Of a stretch of DNA of 64,000 bases, positions 1-7,978 are shown in pieces (position 1 is the stretch's first letter; every line of letters begins with the position of its first letter). The notes below the pieces were generated by a model, which was not told where the DNA came from, made no database searches, and saw only the letters and a program-made list of their open reading frames with translations. The position numbers were made by a program, and so were the translations under genes. The DNA is from an uncultured Bacteroidota bacterium (GTDB lineage Bacteria; Bacteroidota; Bacteroidia; Bacteroidales; P3), in assembly GCA_902771735.1 (NCBI GenBank), contig CACXXO010000002.1:1-64000 (forward strand). The letters run 5' to 3'.

Positions 1-141
1 GAGGGCCGCGTGGTGATTGGGGAGAGGCCGTTGGCGGGGTCGCCGTCCACGGTAGACATCAGCCACCTGGCACCGGGCGTCTACCTCGTGCGCCTCAGCG
101 GGCCGACAGGGTCGACCACGAGGAAGCTGGTGGTGGAGTGA
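1..141 (+). CDS. C-terminal end of a T9SS-secreted protein (partial)
   Basis: Frame 1 is open from the window edge to a TGA at 139-141, giving 46 residues. The fragment has the form of a T9SS type A sorting domain: a short beta-rich stretch, then LAPGVYLVRL, and a basic end RKLVVE. Such domains are recognised by the type IX secretion machinery and removed as the cargo crosses the outer membrane. The body of the protein lies outside the window, so its function cannot be read. It converges on truB with 4 bp between the stop codons and no visible terminator. Confidence 0.75.
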   Translation, partial: EGRVVIGERPLAGSPSTVDISHLAPGVYLVRLSGPTGSTTRKLVVE

Positions 142-145
142 TGAA

Positions 146-952
146 TTACTCTTTGAGATAAGCCTCGACTTGGTCGAGGGAGAGGGCGTCGGCGACGGAG
201 TAGTTGCCGACGCTTTCGCGTCGCAGGGCGGAGAGGAAGGCTCCGGAGCCGAGGGCAAGGCCGAGGTCGCGCGCCAGGGAGCGGATGTAGGTGCCTTTGC
301 CGCAATGGATGCGGAAGTCGACCTGCGGGAGGTGCGCGGGGACTTCGCCGAGGGGGTGCTGGTAGAGGTTTTTGGTTGGAATAATCTGATTATTCTGAAT
401 ATTCGGAGTAATCTGATTGCTTTGATTACACTGCAGACCCTCTCTGAAGGCGGTAATCTCGAAACTGTAGACGTTGACGGGCTTGGGCTGGATGGTGGCG
501 GTGGGGTCGTCGAGACGGGCGTATTCATAGGCCCTCTGGCCGTCGATTTTGACGGCGCTGAACATGGGCGGCACTTGCAGGATGGTGCCTACAAACTGTT
601 GGACGGTTTCCTCGACAAGCTGCTGTGTGATATGCTCGTAGGGATAGTAGTGGTCGACGGGGCGCTCGAGGTCGAAACAGGGTGTGGTGGCTCCAAGGAC
701 CATGGTGCCGGTGTAGACTTTGTCGCCGTCCTGCAAAGTGGGGATGGTCTTGGTGGCTTTGCCCACGCAGACGAGCAAAAGGCCTGTGGCCAGGGGGTCT
801 AACGTCCCCGCATGGCCTATCTTGAATTTTTTAAGGCCGTAGGTGTTGCGCACTACGGCCTTGATTTTGTTGACGGCCTGGAAGGAGGTCCACTGCCGCG
901 GTTTGTCGATGGGAATGACGACGCCCGCCTGGAGCTGCTCCAGCGTTATCAT
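146..952 (-). CDS. truB: tRNA pseudouridine(55) synthase TruB
   Basis: 268 aa. Isomerises U55 in the T-loop of tRNAs. The catalytic motif [12 protein letters not shown] is present, with the nucleophilic Asp at about residue 52, and the conserved [12 protein letters not shown] follows near 220. The start at 952 overlaps the uppP stop as ATGA, so it is preferred over the longer open frame reaching 1048. Oddity: residues about 174-198 are an Asn/Gln/Ile-rich insert encoded by AT-rich DNA (359-433) with an internal near-duplicate of 14 bp; the flanking protein is typical. Last gene of the dnaN-ftsX-DUF3098-uppP-truB series. Confidence 0.95.
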   Translation of the reverse strand: MITLEQLQAGVVIPIDKPRQWTSFQAVNKIKAVVRNTYGLKKFKIGHAGTLDPLATGLLLVCVGKATKTIPTLQDGDKVYTGTMVLGATTPCFDLERPVDHYYPYEHITQQLVEETVQQFVGTILQVPPMFSAVKIDGQRAYEYARLDDPTATIQPKPVNVYSFEITAFREGLQCNQSNQITPNIQNNQIIPTKNLYQHPLGEVPAHLPQVDFRIHCGKGTYIRSLARDLGLALGSGAFLSALRRESVGNYSVADALSLDQVEAYLKE

Positions 953-1755
953 AGAGTGTAGTTCAAGATGATGGCGAAGATGCCGGCGACGACGCAGTAG
1001 GCGGCGAACCAGATGAGTTTGCCTTTTTTCACGATGTTGATCATCCACTTGCAGGCCAGGCAGCCGCTGACGAAGGCGGCGATGAAACCAATGGCCAGCG
1101 CCACGGGCGAGAGACCTGCCATAGCTTGGCTGACTCCCACTTCGGCTATGTCCTTAACGTCGAGCAGCGCTTCGCCGAGGATGGGCGGGATGACCATGAG
1201 GAAAGAGAACTGTGCCAGCTTCTCTTTTTTGTTGCCCAGCAGGAGGCCGGTGGCAATGGTGGAACCCGAGCGGGAGAGTCCCGGCAAGACGGCCAGGGCC
1301 TGGGCGATGCCGATGACGAAGGCGTGGAACGGCGAGATGTTCTCGCGTTGACGCGGTTTGGCCCAATAGCTGAAGGCTAACAGCGAGGCGGTAATCATCA
1401 GGCAGATGCCCACCACGAGCAGGCCGCTGCCGAAGATGGCTTCAACCTTGTCCTTGAATAGCAGTCCCACGATGGCCACGGGAATCATTGAGATGAGGAT
1501 GTTGACGGCATATTTCATGCCCTCGTTCCACTTCCATTTGAAAATATCGGCGAAAATCCATACTATCTCTTTCCAGAGTATGACAACGGTGCTGAGCACG
1601 GTGGCCACATGGACGGCAACGGTGAAAGTGAGGTTCTCTTCGCCGCTCATGCCGAAGAGGTTGGCCCCAATGGCCAAATGGCCGCTTGAGGAGACGGGGA
1701 GATATTCAGTGAGACCCTGGATGATGCCCAGGATGAGCGCTTGTAGCCAATCCAT
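949..1755 (-). CDS. uppP: Undecaprenyl-diphosphate phosphatase UppP (BacA)
   Basis: 268 aa polytopic inner-membrane protein. Recycles the C55 lipid carrier by removing a phosphate from undecaprenyl diphosphate, supporting peptidoglycan and O-antigen synthesis and giving bacitracin resistance. The family motif [11 protein letters not shown] lies near residues 17-27, and [14 protein letters not shown] carries the second signature with its conserved Arg and Ser. Length matches the family. It starts 3 bp after the DUF3098 gene and its stop overlaps the truB start by 4 bp, so the genes are almost certainly co-transcribed. Confidence 0.95.
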   Translation of the reverse strand: MDWLQALILGIIQGLTEYLPVSSSGHLAIGANLFGMSGEENLTFTVAVHVATVLSTVVILWKEIVWIFADIFKWKWNEGMKYAVNILISMIPVAIVGLLFKDKVEAIFGSGLLVVGICLMITASLLAFSYWAKPRQRENISPFHAFVIGIAQALAVLPGLSRSGSTIATGLLLGNKKEKLAQFSFLMVIPPILGEALLDVKDIAEVGVSQAMAGLSPVALAIGFIAAFVSGCLACKWMINIVKKGKLIWFAAYCVVAGIFAIILNYTL

Positions 1756-1758
1756 AGT

Positions 1759-2034
1759 TTATTCTTTTTTGCCTTTGTACATGATGGCGAGAATCTCAAC
1801 CACGAAGCCCACGACGATGAGGATGGGAGCCACCACGAGGCGACGGTTGTCGAACATGGCGGGGTTGAATGTGTTGGGGTCGTCGCTGCCGCCACCGGCG
1901 AGGAGAATGTAGCCGAGAGCGAGGACGATGAGGCCGGCGCCCATGAGGACGTAGTTCATGCGGCCGAAAGCAAAGGAGGGTTTGATCTCCTGATTGCCAG
2001 ACTGTTTGTTGGTTTGATTGTTTGTGTTTTCCAT
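1759..2034 (-). CDS. DUF3098 small membrane protein
   Basis: 91 aa. A polar Asn/Gln-rich N-terminus (about 20 residues) is followed by FAFGRMNYVLMGAGLIVLAL, a first membrane helix, then a loop with GGGSDDPNTFNPAMFDNRR and a second helix (about 65-85), ending in lysines. This two-helix layout and the loop wording fit the DUF3098 family of Bacteroidota, usually found between ftsX and uppP, as here. The function is unknown; position suggests a cell-envelope or division role, which is inference. Confidence 0.85.
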   Translation of the reverse strand: MENTNNQTNKQSGNQEIKPSFAFGRMNYVLMGAGLIVLALGYILLAGGGSDDPNTFNPAMFDNRRLVVAPILIVVGFVVEILAIMYKGKKE

Positions 2035-2042
2035 ACGGATTT

Positions 2043-2903
2043 CTAATTTTCAATTTTTCGGGTGTAGCGGCGCACTGTGGCGATGGTGGCAAGGTAGGAG
2101 ATGATGATGCCCACCAAGATGACTGCTACGGCAATGAGGGCATACCAGAGCAGATGGGTTTGTGCGAGGAGGTCGACGCCGAATTGGTTGCTGAAAGCCC
2201 ATAAGGTGACGGCGATGAGCACGTCGGCAATGAAGCCGCCGATGGCACCATATGCCAGGCTGCGCAGACGGAAAGGACGCGAGATGAAGGAGGACTTGGC
2301 TCCTACCAGCCGCATGGTGGCAATGGTATCGCGTCGCGAGAAGAGGGCGATACGGATGAGGCTGGATATAAGCACGATGGTGATGACCAACAGCAGGGCT
2401 ACAAAGACGATGAGGAACCACGAGAGCTTGTAGAAAATGCCGCGCAGGTCGTTGACGATGTTCTCTTGATAGGCTACTCCTGTGACGAAGTTGTGGCGTC
2501 GCATCTCGGCACAGAATGCGTCGAGGGTTTCGCTGCTGTTGTCGGGCAGCAGGGCGACGTTGAAGTTGACCATCAGTGAGGGATAGAGTGGGTTGTAGCC
2601 GGCGAAGTCAATGAAGTCCTCGTCGAGTTCCTGGCTGAAAATCTTGGCAGCCTGGTCTTTGGAAATGTAATCCACCTGCTTGACGACTTCCATCTTGGCG
2701 ATGTCGGCCTTGAGGGCCAGTGCCAGCGAGTCGCTGACGTCGGGCGAGAGGTCCACCTTGTAGGTAATGCGCTCTTGGGCATCGTGGGTAAGGCGGTAGG
2801 AGTGGTACTCGATGGTGAGCAACAGTCCCAGCATAAAGAGCACCAAGGAGATGCCGAGGATGGTAGCTCCGTGGGTGCCCCAGAGATTGACTTTGTTCTT
2901 CAT
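2043..2903 (-). CDS. ftsX: Cell division protein FtsX
   Basis: 286 aa. Membrane partner of the FtsE ATPase; the complex relays divisome state to periplasmic peptidoglycan hydrolases. One N-terminal membrane helix (about residues 13-32), a periplasmic domain of about 120 residues, then three C-terminal helices near 165-190, 215-240 and 255-280 follow the FtsX topology. The sequence RRDTIATMRLVGAKSSFI before the third helix is typical. ftsE is not in this window. It lies 7 bp downstream of dnaN and 8 bp upstream of the DUF3098 gene. Confidence 0.93.
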   Translation of the reverse strand: MKNKVNLWGTHGATILGISLVLFMLGLLLTIEYHSYRLTHDAQERITYKVDLSPDVSDSLALALKADIAKMEVVKQVDYISKDQAAKIFSQELDEDFIDFAGYNPLYPSLMVNFNVALLPDNSSETLDAFCAEMRRHNFVTGVAYQENIVNDLRGIFYKLSWFLIVFVALLLVITIVLISSLIRIALFSRRDTIATMRLVGAKSSFISRPFRLRSLAYGAIGGFIADVLIAVTLWAFSNQFGVDLLAQTHLLWYALIAVAVILVGIIISYLATIATVRRYTRKIEN

Positions 2904-2910
2904 TGTTTAT

Positions 2911-4053
2911 TTAATTGGCCAGCATGACGGGCATGACGAGCATCAGAATGTCGTCCTTCTTGTCGGTGTCATCGTCTCCATAGGGGAATATGATTCCCGC
3001 GCGCGAGGGATGGCTGAGCTCGACGAGCACCTGCTCGCTGTCGAGGTAGGAAATCATCTCGGTGAGGAACTTGGCGTTGAAGCCGATGTCCATCGGGTCA
3101 CCCTCATACTGGCAGGGGATGGTCTCGCGGGCGTTGTTGGAGAGCTCGAGGTCTTCGGCCGAAATCTCCAGTTTATCAGCGCTGATGGAGAGACGCACCT
3201 GACGGGTGGCCTCGCTGGCGAAGATACTCACGCGGCGCAGTGTATTGAGGAACGACTGGCGGTCGAGGATGAGTTTGTTGGGGTTGTCCTTGGGAATGGC
3301 GGCCTCATAGTTTGGATAGCGCCCGTCGACCAGACGGCAGACAATGTAGAAGTTGTCGAAGGTGATGAAGAGGTTCGTGTTGTTGTATTCGATGGTCACA
3401 TCGCCCTCTTCTTTACGGGCGGCGAGAATGTTTTTGACGATGATGATGGGCTTCTTGGGGAGGATGAAGTTGGTGCTCATGTCGGAGCTGACGTCTTTGC
3501 GGCGGTAGCGGACGAGCTTGTGGGCGTCGGTGGCTACGAAGGTTACACCGTCGGGTGTCATCTCGCAGAAGATGCCGCTCATCTGCTGGTGCATCTCGTC
3601 GTTGGAAGTGGCGAAGACGGTTTTGTTGATGGCGTTGACCAGGGCGGTGCTGCTCATCTCTACCTTGTTGGTGCTTTCGGCCACGGGCATGGTGGGGTAG
3701 GTGGCGGCGTCCATACCGGCCAAGCGGTACTGGCCCTGGCCCGAGACGATATCGATGGTGTAGTTCGAGGGGTCGACGTCGAAGGTCAGCGGCACATCGT
3801 CGAAGGTTTTCAGGATGTCGAGGAGCATTTTCGAGGGAATGGCCACTTCCTCGGGGTTCTCCATGCGGCCTGTCTCCACGGTCATCTTGGCCACCAGGGT
3901 GGTCGAGAGGTCGGTGGTTTTGATGGTGAGGTTGTTTTCCTCGAGATGGAAGAGAAAGCACCCGATTATGGGCATGGTGTTGCTCGACGAGAGAACTCCG
4001 CTCAATGACTGTAACTGCTTGTGTAACTGCTGACTGTTGACGATAAATTTCAT
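2911..4053 (-). CDS. dnaN: DNA polymerase III beta subunit (sliding clamp)
   Basis: 380 aa. Forms the ring-shaped dimer that tethers the replicative polymerase to DNA. The N-terminus MKFIVNSQQLHKQLQSL and the internal ATDAHKLVRY match the family, and the C-terminus ends DILMLVMPVML as in Bacteroidota clamps. Length is slightly above the usual 366-374. First gene of the compact series running into ftsX, a Bacteroidota arrangement different from the dnaA-dnaN neighbourhood common elsewhere. A possible TATTTTTGC promoter lies upstream at 4088-4096. Confidence 0.95.
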   Translation of the reverse strand: MKFIVNSQQLHKQLQSLSGVLSSSNTMPIIGCFLFHLEENNLTIKTTDLSTTLVAKMTVETGRMENPEEVAIPSKMLLDILKTFDDVPLTFDVDPSNYTIDIVSGQGQYRLAGMDAATYPTMPVAESTNKVEMSSTALVNAINKTVFATSNDEMHQQMSGIFCEMTPDGVTFVATDAHKLVRYRRKDVSSDMSTNFILPKKPIIIVKNILAARKEEGDVTIEYNNTNLFITFDNFYIVCRLVDGRYPNYEAAIPKDNPNKLILDRQSFLNTLRRVSIFASEATRQVRLSISADKLEISAEDLELSNNARETIPCQYEGDPMDIGFNAKFLTEMISYLDSEQVLVELSHPSRAGIIFPYGDDDTDKKDDILMLVMPVMLAN

Positions 4054-4087
4054 ATTTCCGATGTTTTTAATTATTCATTTTCAAAAT

Positions 4088-4096
4088 GCAAAAATA
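4088..4096 (-). promoter_or_regulatory. Possible promoter of dnaN operon
   Basis: On the minus strand TATTTTTGC matches the Bacteroidota -7 element TAnnTTTG. It sits about 35 bp before the dnaN start. No convincing TTTG -33 element is seen at the usual distance, so confidence is modest. Confidence 0.4.
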
Positions 4097-4145
4097 CGAA
4101 AAAGGTTAAAGTTTGGATGTTAAGGGTGGAAGATTTTGTTAACAA

Positions 4146-4577
4146 TTAATCAACACTTACCGCCGTGAAGACCCCCACGGGGATGTCGTCGATGTCGTTC
4201 CAGTGGATGGAGCAGTGGGCGTGGGGATAGTCGTTGTCGAGATAGAAGGCTCCCTTGATCCGGTCGTGGAGATAGAGCAGGCAGTCGGGGTCGTAGAGTA
4301 TGACCACGTTGTGGTGGAGTTTACCATCGGGAGTGGTATAGTCGGCCCCGTAAGCTGTTGGGTTCTCGAGTTCTACGAGGTATCCCAGGTCGGGTCGTGT
4401 GTAGGAAAGTGTGCACTCGCGGGTGTCGATGATGATGCCTGCAAAGTCCACCTCGTCGTACTTGCCACAGGAAGTCAAAAGGGGTGAAAAAGACAGAAAA
4501 ACAGAAAAGGTTAGAACAATTAGACCTTTCAGCCCTGTTAAACCTTTTGTTTTGTCAGAATAATCTAAGTGCTTCAT
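4146..4577 (-). CDS. Putative lipoprotein of unknown function
   Basis: 143 aa. A charged N-terminus of 18 residues leads to a hydrophobic stretch ending LLTSC (Cys about 37), a lipoprotein signal. The mature part is about 105 residues, acidic and rich in Tyr and Asp, with no domain I recognise. Its ATG lies inside the 3' end of dapD: the two genes overlap by 23 bp in different frames, suggesting translational coupling. The unusually long signal n-region is set by that overlap; I see no better ATG downstream before the hydrophobic core. Confidence 0.6.
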   Translation of the reverse strand: MKHLDYSDKTKGLTGLKGLIVLTFSVFLSFSPLLTSCGKYDEVDFAGIIIDTRECTLSYTRPDLGYLVELENPTAYGADYTTPDGKLHHNVVILYDPDCLLYLHDRIKGAFYLDNDYPHAHCSIHWNDIDDIPVGVFTAVSVD

Positions 4578-5361
4578 TGAGAGATGTCTTTTTGTCGGTT
4601 GATTCCTTTCTTTGGCCGATAATCATGGCACATGGCACCTGATAATCTCCGGAGGGGAAATGTTTGGTATAACTGCCTGGGATGACCACGCTGCGTGGCG
4701 GTACATGGCCCACGTAGGTCTTTGGATCCGAGCCCGTCACGTCGATAATCTTGGTGCTGGCAGTGATGACGGTGCCGGCGCCGAGTACAGCCTCGGCACC
4801 TATGTGGGCACCTTCAACGACGATGCAACGGCTGCCGATGAAGCAGTTATCCTCCACGATGACAGGTGCCGCCTGTACGGGTTCCAGCACGCCGCCGATG
4901 CCCACGCCGCCGCTCAGGTGCACGTTCTTGCCGATTTGTGCACACGAACCTACTGTGGCCCAGGTGTCAACCATCGTACCACTGTCCACATAGGCGCCGA
5001 TGTTGACATACGACGGCATCAATATTGCACCAGGAGCCAGATAGCATCCGTAACGGGCCACGGCGGGAGGCACAACTCTCACGCCTATAGACTCATATCC
5101 GTGTTTCAAGCGAATCTTGTCGTGGTATTCCATCGGCCCGGCCTCCAAGGTCTCCATGCCACACAGCGGGAAATACATCAGTACGGCTTTCTTCACCCAT
5201 TCATTCACCTGCCATTCGCTGTTCTCCTTTGGCTCTGCCACACGAAGTTTGCCGCAATCCAAAGCAGCAATGGCCTCTTCCACAGACTCTTTGTATTCTT
5301 TTTCTTTCAGCAGTTCGCGGTTCGCCCACGCCTGTTCAATCAGTTGTTTCATGCTATCCAT
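4555..5361 (-). CDS. dapD: 2,3,4,5-tetrahydropyridine-2,6-dicarboxylate N-succinyltransferase
   Basis: 268 aa. Lysine/diaminopimelate pathway: transfers succinyl from succinyl-CoA to tetrahydrodipicolinate, feeding meso-DAP for peptidoglycan. The middle third shows hexapeptide-repeat (left-handed beta-helix) sequence such as VNIGAYVDSGTMVDTWATVG and HLSGGVGIGGVLEP, both DapD hallmarks. Length matches the family. Start at 5361 (MDSMKQL); an in-frame ATG three codons later is equally possible. A lipoprotein gene overlaps its 3' end. Confidence 0.95.
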   Translation of the reverse strand: MDSMKQLIEQAWANRELLKEKEYKESVEEAIAALDCGKLRVAEPKENSEWQVNEWVKKAVLMYFPLCGMETLEAGPMEYHDKIRLKHGYESIGVRVVPPAVARYGCYLAPGAILMPSYVNIGAYVDSGTMVDTWATVGSCAQIGKNVHLSGGVGIGGVLEPVQAAPVIVEDNCFIGSRCIVVEGAHIGAEAVLGAGTVITASTKIIDVTGSDPKTYVGHVPPRSVVIPGSYTKHFPSGDYQVPCAMIIGQRKESTDKKTSLNEALRLF

Positions 5362-5465
5362 TTATTTAATGTCTTAATAACTCCAAACTCCCGCAATTAT
5401 TGCCCCGATTTTGTTAATAACCCTTAAACGGCCAATTTTTAACATAACGAACACCCTGTCATCTC

Positions 5466-5532
5466 CCACCGTGGTAGGAGTTGGTAAGGAGTTGGTAGGT
5501 GTTTGGTAGGTACAAAGTACGACTTTGGTACC
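5466..5532. repeat. Palindromic CTACCAACTC-type repeat, copy R1
   Basis: Lies in the 332-bp divergent gap 5362-5693 between dapD and the GlsB-like gene. It carries mostly the G-rich arm: GGTAGGAGTTGGTAAGGAGT followed by further TTGGTAGG units at 10-11 bp spacing, preceded by a short CCCACC half and ending near TTGGTACC. One of five related elements in the window (others at 21576, 36551, 43965 and 48353). Apart from this repeat and a promoter at 5566-5596, nothing else was seen in the gap. Confidence 0.75.
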
Positions 5533-5565
5533 AATCGTCCTCCTCGCGGAATCCTTGAAGATTTT

Positions 5566-5596
5566 TTTGGGGTTAAAAATTTTTTTGTATCTTTGC
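5566..5596 (+). promoter_or_regulatory. Bacteroidota-type promoter for the GlsB-like gene
   Basis: TTTG at 5566-5569 and TATCTTTGC at 5588-5596, separated by 18 bp, match the -33/-7 consensus of the Bacteroidota primary sigma factor. Transcription would start near 5603, about 90 bp before the ATG at 5694. Confidence 0.7.
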
Positions 5597-5693
5597 ACCG
5601 TGAAACTATAGTGGTGGTTAAGTTTTATCTGGATACAGGCGAAATACGATGACACATCTATAAAACATTATAAACCAATAAAAAAACAAAGTT

Positions 5694-5939
5694 ATGGGTA
5701 TTATTATCAGCATTCTTATCGGAGCCTTGGCGGGTTTTCTGGCGGGCAAAATCATGAAAGGAGCCGGTTTCGGCTTTTTGATCAACCTTCTTGTGGGTAT
5801 TGTCGGTGGTTTTATCGGCGGCAATGTCCTCGGATGGTTTGGTGTCCATTGGGGTAGCACTCTCGTGGGACAAATCATCACCGCTGTCATCGGCGCTGTG
5901 CTTCTCCTCTGGATTATCTCCCTTATCAAGAAGAAATAA
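5694..5939 (+). CDS. GlsB/YeaQ/YmgE family stress-response membrane protein
   Basis: 81 aa, almost entirely hydrophobic, with Gly-rich helices: GIIISILIGALAGFLAGKIM, then GFLINLLVGIVGGFIGGNVLG, then a third helix ending IISLIKKK. This three-helix Gly-rich pattern is the GlsB/YeaQ/YmgE (transglycosylase-associated) family, small inner-membrane proteins often induced in stress or stationary phase; the molecular role is unknown. Single-gene transcription unit with its own promoter (5566-5596) and terminator (5965-6001). Confidence 0.85.
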   Translation: MGIIISILIGALAGFLAGKIMKGAGFGFLINLLVGIVGGFIGGNVLGWFGVHWGSTLVGQIITAVIGAVLLLWIISLIKKK

Positions 5940-5964
5940 TGGGTAGTCCAAAGACAGATTCATG

Positions 5965-6001
5965 CCTCCGTATGATCCGAACATACGGAGGTAATTTTTT
6001 T
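5965..6001 (+). terminator. Rho-independent terminator after the GlsB-like gene
   Basis: Ten-base arms CCTCCGTATG (5965-5974) and CATACGGAGG (5982-5991) around a 7-nt loop, followed by a run of T from 5995. Confidence 0.85.
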
Positions 6002-6112
6002 TGCGGATATAATCGAAAAAAAATGGTTTCGCTTATTGTGGTTTTTTGCGGCAGAATTTGCGGCTGAGGGAATCTGTTGATAAATATTTTTCGGCGGTTT
6101 GAATATTATTTG

Positions 6113-6121
6113 TATATTTGC
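6113..6121 (+). promoter_or_regulatory. -7 promoter element for ftcD
   Basis: TATATTTGC matches the Bacteroidota TAnnTTTG element and lies 22 bp before the ftcD ATG. The -33 region is weak. Confidence 0.55.
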
Positions 6122-6143
6122 ACAAAATATAATTTATAATAAT

Positions 6144-7841
6144 ATGAAGCAACTTATTGAATGCGTGCCCAATATCAGTGAAGGGCGCAACATGGATATC
6201 ATCAATCAGGTGACTGCCGAGATTGAAAAGGTAGAGGGTGTGAAACTCCTCGATGTGGACCCCGGCCAGACCACCAACCGCACAGTTATCACCTTCGTGG
6301 GTGAACCCGAGCCTGTGCTCGAGGCTGCCTACCAGGTGGTGAAGAAATCCGCCGAGCTCATCGATATGACCCAGCACCACGGTGCCCACCCCCGTCAGGG
6401 AGCCACCGATGTCTGCCCTCTCATCCCCGTCAGCAACATCTCCATGGAAGAGGTGGTTGAGTATGCCCATAAACTGGGCAAGCGCCTCGGTGAGGAATTG
6501 CAGATACCCATCTACTGCTACGAGAACGCCGCCTTCATCCCCGAGCGCCGCAACCTGGCCTATTGCCGCACCGGCGAGTACGAGAGTCTCAGTTCCCGTC
6601 TCGGCACCGAGCAGTGGAAACCCGACTTCGGCCCCAATGCTTGGAACGACCACACGGCCCATACCGGCGCCACCCAGGTGGGTGCCCGCGATTTCCTCGT
6701 TGCTATCAACTATAACCTCAACACCACCTCCACGCGTCGCGCCAACGCCATTGCCTTCGACGTGCGCGAGAAGGGCCGTCCCATGCGCGAGGGTGGCAAG
6801 CCCAGCGGCAAGCCCATCAAGGATGAGAACGGCAAGACCGTCATGATTCCCGGCACCCTGAAGGGCACCAAGGCCATCGGCTGGTATATCGAGGATTACG
6901 GCATCGCCCAGGTGAGCATGAACATCACCTCCATCAAGGTTGCCCCCGTGCACCTGTGCTTCGACGAGGTGTGCCGCTGCGCTGCCAACCGCGGTCTCCG
7001 CGTCACCGGTTGCGAAATCGTCGGCCTCATTCCCAAGAGCGTACTCATCGACGCCGGCAAATACTATCTGGCCAAGCAGCAGCGTTCCCTCGGCGTCAGC
7101 GAGGAGGAAATCATGAAGGTGGCCATCAAGAGCATGGGTCTCGACGACCTGAAGCCCTTCGACCCCAAGGAGAAGGTCATTGAATACCTCATCGAGGACC
7201 ATTCGAAGAAGAAGTTGGTCGACTTGACCTGCCGCGGATTCTGTGACGAGACCGCCAGCGAGAGCCCCGCCCCCGGCGGTGGCTCGGTGAGCGCTATGAT
7301 GGGCGCCATGGCCGCATCGCTCGGCACGATGGTGGCCAACCTCACCGGCGGCAAAGCTGCCTACGACGACGAGTGGGAGAAGTTTAGTGATGTGGCCGTC
7401 AAAGGACAGATGCTGAAGGACGAGTTGCTGCACCTTGTGGATGAGGATACCGCAGCCTTCAACAAGATTATGGATGCCTTCGGCCTGCCCAAGAAGACCG
7501 ACGAGGAAAAGGCTGCCCGCAGCGAGGCTATCCAGGAGGCCACCAAGTTTGCCACCGAGGTGCCGTTCCGTACCATGCAGCGTTCGCTCGAGGCTTTCGA
7601 GGTGTGCCGCGCTATGGTGGAATGGGGCAATCCCAACAGTGTCACCGATGGCGGTGTGGGAGCCTTGGCCGCACGTGCTGCCGTGATGGGTGCCCACCTC
7701 AATGTGAAGATCAACGCCAGCTCGCTGAAGGATGAGGCTTTCAAAGCCGACATACTGAAGAAGGCCCAAGCCATAGAGGACGAGGCTTTGAAGCAAGAGG
7801 CCGAGATTATCAAGATGGTCAATGAAAAGATTGGATTGTAA
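6144..7841 (+). CDS. ftcD: Bifunctional glutamate formimidoyltransferase / formimidoyl-THF cyclodeaminase
   Basis: 565 aa, with both enzymes of the formiminoglutamate branch of histidine degradation fused. The N-terminal formiminotransferase (about 1-300) begins MKQLIECVPNISEGRN and contains the folate-handling region TTNRTVITFVGEPE and QHHGAHPRQGATDVCP. The C-terminal cyclodeaminase (about 355-565) begins LTCRGFCDETASESPAPGGG, the family signature. Together they move the formimino carbon to tetrahydrofolate and release ammonia. Start at 6144 fits family alignment; an upstream in-frame ATG at 6099 would precede the -7 promoter element. hutH is 10 kb away; hutU and hutI are not in this window. 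Confidence 0.95.
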   Translation: MKQLIECVPNISEGRNMDIINQVTAEIEKVEGVKLLDVDPGQTTNRTVITFVGEPEPVLEAAYQVVKKSAELIDMTQHHGAHPRQGATDVCPLIPVSNISMEEVVEYAHKLGKRLGEELQIPIYCYENAAFIPERRNLAYCRTGEYESLSSRLGTEQWKPDFGPNAWNDHTAHTGATQVGARDFLVAINYNLNTTSTRRANAIAFDVREKGRPMREGGKPSGKPIKDENGKTVMIPGTLKGTKAIGWYIEDYGIAQVSMNITSIKVAPVHLCFDEVCRCAANRGLRVTGCEIVGLIPKSVLIDAGKYYLAKQQRSLGVSEEEIMKVAIKSMGLDDLKPFDPKEKVIEYLIEDHSKKKLVDLTCRGFCDETASESPAPGGGSVSAMMGAMAASLGTMVANLTGGKAAYDDEWEKFSDVAVKGQMLKDELLHLVDEDTAAFNKIMDAFGLPKKTDEEKAARSEAIQEATKFATEVPFRTMQRSLEAFEVCRAMVEWGNPNSVTDGGVGALAARAAVMGAHLNVKINASSLKDEAFKADILKKAQAIEDEALKQEAEIIKMVNEKIGL

Positions 7842-7852
7842 ATATTAAGAAT

Positions 7853-7978
7853 ATGAAAAAGAAAGTTTTAGCAATTGCAGCCCTCGTGTTGTTCGTTGCC
7901 GGCCTTGCTGCCAGCTGCACCCATCACACCTGCCCCGCCTACCGTGGTTCGACGGCGATGGTTGAGGAGGTTCAATGA
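7853..7978 (+). CDS. 41-residue lipoprotein
   Basis: MKKKVLAIAALVLFVAGLAASC is a clear lipoprotein signal (Cys at 22), leaving a mature peptide of only 20 residues starting CTHHTCPAY. It lies 11 bp after ftcD, and its TGA overlaps the dnaB ATG (ATGA), indicating translation and coupling. Very small lipoproteins with a C..H.CPAY-like start seem common in Bacteroidota, but I know no function for them. The overlap and signal make it a credible gene. Confidence 0.65.
   Translation: MKKKVLAIAALVLFVAGLAASCTHHTCPAYRGSTAMVEEVQ

Noticed and set aside
6033..7796. Long open frame antisense to ftcD
   Set aside because: High-GC codon bias leaves the opposite strand free of stops; the product is low in complexity (His, Gly, Leu, Ala) with no domain, while ftcD is unmistakable.
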